DNA of 36,484 nucleotides. Source: Psychrosphaera sp. B3R10 (lineage in GTDB: Bacteria > Pseudomonadota > Gammaproteobacteria > Enterobacterales > Alteromonadaceae). The notes below the pieces were generated by a model that made no database searches, was not told the DNA's origin, and saw only the letters and a program-made list of their open reading frames with translations. Made by a program: the position numbers and the translations under genes. Below, piece after piece: positions 35,614 to 36,484 of the stretch. Each line of letters opens with the position of its first letter. Within the stretch, counting starts at the first letter, position 1. The stretch is from assembly GCF_018861025.1 (NCBI RefSeq), contig NZ_JAHKQH010000004.1, positions 1 to 36,484 of the forward strand, written 5' to 3'.

Positions 35614-35630
35614 TGCAAACATAAAACCAG
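35614..35630 (-). promoter_or_regulatory. Candidate sigma-54 (-24/-12) promoter for the T6SS block
   Basis: On the minus strand TGGTTTTATGTTTGCA has GG and GC separated by exactly 10 nt, a perfect TTGCA -12 element and a TGG -24 element; the CAC part of the -24 box is missing. It lies about 140 bp upstream of the tssB start. Sigma-54 control is common for T6SS operons, but no enhancer-binding activator gene is in the window. Confidence 0.4.
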
Positions 35631-35736
35631 CCAAAAACTAGTAAACTTTTATATCACTTTCTAAACAGACAAAAATTAAACACTTTGTGTAGGACAAATG
35701 TGCAGCATTGAACAAATATAAAACAACTACACAGTT

Positions 35737-35750
35737 GACTAAAATTAGTC
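35737..35750. promoter_or_regulatory. 14-bp palindrome GACTAA-AA-TTAGTC
   Basis: Exact 6+2+6 inverted repeat about 107 bp upstream of the candidate sigma-54 promoter, a typical distance for an activator site. A palindrome of this size can occur by chance in 1 kb of AT-rich DNA. Confidence 0.25.
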
Positions 35751-36180
35751 GATGTTAAAAAAAAGTCAAACCCAATACTCTAAATCAAACTAGGATTATT
35801 AGACATCTATAGAGAAGTAAAAATATATAGTTGTTATTGATACAGTTTATTTAGTCAAAAAGCAAAAGTTAATCAATGAACCTTTTACTACAAACCTGAT
35901 TAATTCATCAGTTCGCCACTAAATACAATTTAACCGTATGTGTTTTTTGCGAATAATTACTAGCTACGCTTATTGTCTAAACTTTTTATTAGTCTTCAAT
36001 TTTAATAACAAAATAATCTATAAAAAAACACAGCTAAAAAACGATGGATTGGATACAGACAAAACAATACGACAATAGTAACCTTAATTTTATTTACTAA
36101 ATGGCGAGTTAGCTGCAATCCAAATAGAACGATAGAACATCAAAATATCAAAACACAACATAATACCAAAACCCTTTGAA

Positions 36181-36196
36181 GTAAGTGACCACTTAC
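36181..36196. promoter_or_regulatory. 16-bp palindrome GTAAGTG-AC-CACTTAC
   Basis: Exact 7+2+7 inverted repeat in the upstream region, of a size and form usual for a dimeric repressor or activator operator. It is about 710 bp from tssB, so it more likely serves a gene beyond the right edge. No matching second copy was noticed. Confidence 0.3.
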
Positions 36197-36484
36197 ACAT
36201 GGGATTACAAAATGATAATATTGGTTTGTCTAAGTTATGGATAAAAAACTATCACGACATAAAAAATGGTTATAAAATAGAAAAGTAATCTGGATATTAT
36301 AAAACCTACTAAAACACAGTATAGCAATCTGGTTCGCTCTTTTGTTTCGAAATGAGTATTCTATTCAATTGTAAAATACATCAGACCACTTCTAAAATTT
36401 GTAAATCCTGTTAAATACAGATGCATTTCACTATTCGAATTTAATAAGCCAAATATTTCGGTTATACCATTTCATTTTAAATTG

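Larger units (their letters stand above)
35474..36484. other. AT-rich intergenic region upstream of the T6SS block
   Basis: About 1 kb with no convincing gene on either strand, many stops in all frames, and no tRNA or insertion-sequence ends seen. It holds the candidate sigma-54 promoter and two short palindromes listed separately. It probably contains the T6SS leader/promoter and the upstream or divergent control region of a gene beyond the right edge. Confidence 0.7.

Noticed and set aside
36199-36288. 29-codon open frame on the plus strand directly after the 16-bp palindrome
   Set aside because: No ribosome site, no recognisable product, and such short frames are expected by chance in AT-rich DNA.

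Overview
The window is dominated by one long, co-oriented gene block read right to left on the minus strand (about 35.5 kb down to the left edge). It encodes a type VI secretion system (T6SS) followed by three envelope proteins. AT-rich DNA, very short gene spacing, frequent GTG starts with good Shine-Dalgarno sequences, and the family content suggest a Gammaproteobacterium, plausibly a marine Alteromonadales-type organism (Colwellia/Thalassotalea/Shewanella-like). That taxonomic call is inference from composition and gene content only.

Layout in transcription order. (1) 36484-35474: about 1 kb of AT-rich DNA without a convincing gene, holding a candidate sigma-54 promoter and two short palindromes. 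(2) 35473-32865: first tube/sheath module tssB, tssC, hcp1, with hcp1 bracketed by two stem-loops. (3) 32787-26444: membrane complex and baseplate connector tssJ (lipoprotein), tssK, tssL (DotU), tssM (IcmF). (4) 26451-24217: second tube/sheath module, a single-chain TssB-TssC fusion followed by a second hcp. (5) 24211-21079: baseplate genes tssE, tssF, tssG. (6) 21030-13028: spike and cargo module, with a 1000-residue VgrG, a DUF2169 adaptor fused to pentapeptide repeats, a separate pentapeptide-repeat protein, a DUF3540 protein and a DUF4150 PAAR-like tip. (7) 12887 to the left edge: a membrane-anchored TAXI-type solute-binding protein, a Sel1-repeat lipoprotein, and the first 3,353 codons of a giant lipoprotein made of about 34 tandem bacterial Ig-like domains. 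This last gene runs off the window.

Together these supply every core T6SS part except TssA and the ClpV ATPase (TssH), which are not in the window. The most unusual element is the second tube/sheath module: a natural TssB-TssC fusion that lacks the N-terminal arm of TssC, paired with its own Hcp and placed beside the baseplate genes. The second most unusual is the TAXI / Sel1 / giant-Ig trio at the downstream end, which is not part of any T6SS core that I know. No recognisable toxin or immunity gene is visible. All functions are assigned by reading translated sequence for family signatures; no database search was run.
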